64,000 nucleotides of DNA from Erpobdella octoculata (taxonomy: Eukaryota; Annelida; Clitellata; Hirudinida; Erpobdellidae). Location of the stretch: the NCBI GenBank assembly GCA_963978895.1, contig OZ022238.1, positions 47,130,210 through 47,194,209 of the forward strand, in the 5' to 3' direction. Positions 60,931 to 64,000 of the stretch are shown one piece after another. The position numbers were made by a program, and so were the translations under genes. The notes under the pieces are model-generated. The model was not told the origin of the DNA. It was given only the letters and a program-made list of their open reading frames with translations, and did no database searches. The first letter of the stretch is position 1, and every line of letters begins with the position of its first letter.

Positions 60931-62423
60931 CAAAATGTAACGATTTGTTTTATTCATAGATATCTATGGTTTTATTATTACGGATAATATAAAAATCTTT
61001 TATAGCATATATAATTTTACAGAAAAAGTAAAGTGTTTGTTTATTTATAAAACTCAATTGCTAAAAAGCATTTAATAAAGACGCTTAATAAATGGTATTT
61101 GCATTGTGTCGTATTATATTTTCCTAGATTTTGTTCTATCTCATCGGTTCACTGAGAGCGTCGAACGAGTCGCCTGGGATGAGATAAAATGCTAATCAAA
61201 AGTTAATTAACGACTCGCTTCTACAGCTCTTGTGTTAGAAATAATTTGAAGATACAAAACAAACTATACTGGTTAAAAATCACCAATCAATTCGAAACAT
61301 TAGATTTTTAAACCATTTGAAACTTCTGCTTCCTGCTGCACTACTACCCCTGCGCTGTTTGTGAATTTTTATTTTATTTATTTATTCGTGTTTTAAGAAA
61401 AGACCTGACAGAACGCAGGAAATCATAAAAAAATAAGCAAAAAAACAAGAAATTAAAAGAAAGTCTGTCTAGTCTATAACGAACATTCAATATTCCGCTA
61501 ATTATAATGACTGGCAATAGTTAATTTTAGACAATAATAATAGAATAACGTTATTGAATCAGCTAATAGAGTTGAAAGAAGTTAGGTTAGTAAGAGTCAG
61601 AAGAGCATTCTAATAATAAAGTTACAAGCAAAACTAGCAGAGTGATGTTGCATTGAAGGGAGTACAAAATCATGTTTCCTCTTTCGAAGAATATGACCAT
61701 GATTTATCATTACGTGGTCATACTCATTTGTAAACATTTCACTTTCATTCACACTGACATAATCTAAATGGCCATATTCTCAGGTGAGAAATTCTTCTTG
61801 CTTGACCAGCGAATTGCTTGATGTCACAAGTGTCTACCAACCCGTTGGTAGTCATAGACACCTCTCACTCTTCCCCATCAGCAGTTTTTTCATAAACTGT
61901 TTGAGTTTTAACTTCGAACCCTTTACCAGGAGGTGTAATTTCTGCCGGTATAACACTTTGGAAAGAAAGCAAGGAGCTAAATCTGGCTCTTGTTTAATGC
62001 CTTTCACAGAACTAATATTGTTTGTTTCTTGTTCCTAATGTTCATTCTTGCTAAATCTTGACAAGAAACATAATCTTTTTGTTAAAAGAATGAGGTAATG
62101 TAAATAAGCCAAAGTTGAGGCTCTTTGACATTGGCTGGCAAGTTGGTAAGCTCCGCCTCCATGCCAATTACGAACAACTTATATATAGTCTGAAAGTGCG
62201 CGAAAAATCTGTTTGTTGTGAGGTCACGCCGTTATTGTTTCAGTAAATCTATCGTGTTTTGTCTGCATTTGCTAACATCTAACGAGTTTAGTTCATTCTC
62301 ATTGTGTTATAATAATCAGTTAAATTCGTTGTGTTATAATAATCAGTTAGATTTTTTGATCGAAACTTTGTTACAATATGAAGAGCAGTTAGATAAAATT
62401 AGAGCCGATAATTTAGCAGATAT

Positions 62424-62717
62424 GTGGTTGGACAGTTTACTAATATATGGGAAGTTTTGAAAGAAATTAAAAGTAATCTGGCTCTTCTTGTCAGTCCGCC
62501 AACGACAGCAGTTAATACGGCAGTTCCGGAAAACGTTCATTTCCCCATGCACTCCATGGTACAATTTGACCAGTTGGATTCAAAATTAGAATCTAAAGAA
62601 TTAGTTGATGCTCTGGTAAGTCAATTACAGCATGTACTTAGATATCTAAAATTTTTGTATTAGGTTATCACTATCATAAATTCAAACATTTGTATAGGTG
62701 ATTGACTTACAAAAGCT
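62424..62717 (+). pseudogene. DUF4806 gene, truncated copy
   Basis: Exon 1 (62,424-62,615, with EIKSNLALLVSPPTTAV) and the first bases of exon 2 (from 62,698, VIDLQK) are present, then the hAT element interrupts before the Gly-Gly and W-x-G parts of the domain. About 42 bp covering the upstream MSSYWSQ start are also deleted near 62,380. Confidence 0.65.
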
Positions 62718-64000
62718 CAGTGATGGGTAGTTACTAACTATAAATAGTTAACTACTAGTTATTAACTACTCTACAGTAGTTAAGAAATAGTTAATAACTA
62801 CTTTTTGTTAAACTAGTTAACAACTAGTAGTTAACTACTTTTTAAATAGTTATTAACTACAGTAGTTAACTATTTTTTTAACTACTTTACTTTTTTGGTG
62901 GCTGAAAAAACGCTATAGATCATGAAACTGAAGTGGATGAGCCAGTATATGACATGTATGTAAATAATGAAGATCTAATGGTGAAAGTATATCAGATTTG
63001 ATAGAAAGTGGGCAAGATAATATTGATAATTCTGACGATGTGCTTCTTTTACCTCAGAGGCAGAGGCCGCGGTGGTCAGCAGTCAGCAATTGGTAAAATT
63101 AGTGCGCGCAGGCGTGTAATTAAAGTTATTACGCAATTGTACACTATCAGTTCCAAATATCCAAAACGTTTTTCCTAAGCTTTTATGCAAGAGGTTATCC
63201 GATTGCATGTAATAAAAGTTTTAATAAAAGTTGTACACTGTCAGTAGGTATAGATCAAAAACGTTTTTCTTAGGCTTATTATGCAAGAGTTTTATCCGAT
63301 TGCATCGATCAAACATAATGCTGGATTTAAAGTTTAAAATAAAACATCGCTAGATGTTGAAACTGTCTTACGAAGGTACATATGAAATTCAGTGATTTTA
63401 ATCTGCTTAAACCTGGTTCGATCCAAAGCATTGAACATTTTTTTGATATTACTGAGCATCCACTTTTAGTAATGGTAGAGAAGAAAACCATCTTTATTTA
63501 ATATCTGATAGTTCGATAAAAATCACAAAAACGGTGCATTGAAAGTAAGGGATAATTTGAAATACAAACAACTTTATGTATGTAAATAAAAAAAATATTT
63601 GATCAATGGCAAAAGTTGTATCGTTATCAAACTTCATTCATCGCAATGTACAGGACATTAGTGGTTCAACATTTATAAAGCCAAATGTTACACGGTGGTG
63701 CTCAAAATTCTATTCGGTTGAAAGGATTGTTAATATAGCTTTCAATAATGTTTGTGATTGTCAGAAGAAGTTAGGGCAAGTTGCATTTAAAGAAATCGAG
63801 TTTGCTTTTTTGAAATCGTTCATTCAGACTATAAAACCAATAGTCACCGCAATGAATATTTTCTAAAGTGAAAAGTCATACATTGGTCACATTATTCAAA
63901 CCATTATAGGATTAAAAAAATAACATCATATCCAGATAAAACCATCAATGCTCTTTTACAAGCGCTATCTCAAGGTATAGAAAAACGATTTGGTCCTGTT
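62718..64000. mobile_element. hAT transposon, 5' part (runs off the window)
   Basis: Starts CAGTGATGGGTAGTTA, a typical hAT terminus, followed by about 170 bp of AGTTAACTA/TAGTTA subterminal repeats (62,730-62,890). Transposase fragments lie downstream. The 8-bp TSD cannot be checked because the right end is outside. Confidence 0.8.
63381..64000 (+). pseudogene. hAT transposase, broken
   Basis: 63,381-63,501 reads KFSDFNLLKPGSIQSIEHFF then a stop; the main part 63,606-63,866 includes NVTRWCSKFYSVERI and AFLKSFIQTIKPIVTAMNIF, matching the central hAT region (TRWNS-like block and the later KP-ITxAL-like block). A TAA at 63,864 is followed in frame by SEKSYIGHIIQTI, then a frameshift to KTINALLQALSQGIEKRF. 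Dead copy, continuing past the window. Confidence 0.75.

Larger units (their letters stand above)
60380..62717. mobile_element. Second DUF4806 transposon, cut by a hAT element
   Basis: Begins CCCAGTAAACATGGTAACCA after GACTGCTTA. The 60-bp array (60,470-60,930) is followed by the element interior in inverse orientation to 26,683-30,666. It has no internal 510-bp duplication and no repeat insertion at 61,430. Ends at AAAAGCT where the hAT starts; the unit 2 element reads AAAAGCTTGGGGGAG there. Confidence 0.85.

Overview
The window is AT-rich, repeat-dense eukaryotic DNA. Genes have small spliced exons with GT/AG introns, long (TA)n tracts are common, and there are many animal-type transposable elements (APE-type LINE, LTR fragment, piggyBac, hAT, Mutator-like, DUF4806-bearing element). 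This suggests an invertebrate animal nuclear genome; I cannot name the species. No operons, bacterial promoters, rRNA, tRNA or CRISPR were seen.

Layout. Almost everything belongs to one large direct tandem repeat. Unit 1 spans 1-24,066. Unit 2 (24,067-34,630) keeps only the two ends of the unit, having lost the middle at about 25,484. Unit 3 begins at 34,631 and is followed to about 57,534, where a piggyBac element interrupts it. From there to the window end lies a nest: piggyBac (57,535 on), invaded by a DUF4806 element (60,380 on), itself invaded by a hAT element (62,718 on). Units 1 and 3 look about 99% identical by eye but differ by clean insertions and deletions.

Genes. Each full unit carries two divergent (head-to-head) spliced genes for Hsp70-like proteins, called here Hsp70-A (minus strand, 444 aa) and Hsp70-B (plus strand, 429 aa). 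Both have a presequence-like N-terminus, resemble the nucleotide-binding domain of mitochondrial Hsp70, and stop where the interdomain linker and substrate-binding domain should start. Both carry the same unusual Lys in the second phosphate loop. They share exon phases and a promoter-proximal block. In unit 3 the A gene is broken by a 110-bp retroposon with a 12-bp target duplication. The roughly 10.6 kb between the A and B start codons is filled by nested transposons: a TIR transposon with a broken ORF of an unnamed family, a LINE inside it, and three further insertions inside the LINE, then an LTR-like fragment with a SAP-domain ORF. Each unit ends with a Ulp1-protease-tail plus PHD-finger ORF, found in all three units.

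The most interesting content is the pair of ATPase-domain-only, mitochondrial-type Hsp70 paralogues amplified in tandem. Also notable are the natural 'empty versus filled' site comparisons between units, which define several transposon ends, and an intact 629-aa piggyBac transposase. Recent segmental duplication and partly uncollapsed haplotypes in the assembly are both possible; the shortened middle unit favours a real array.
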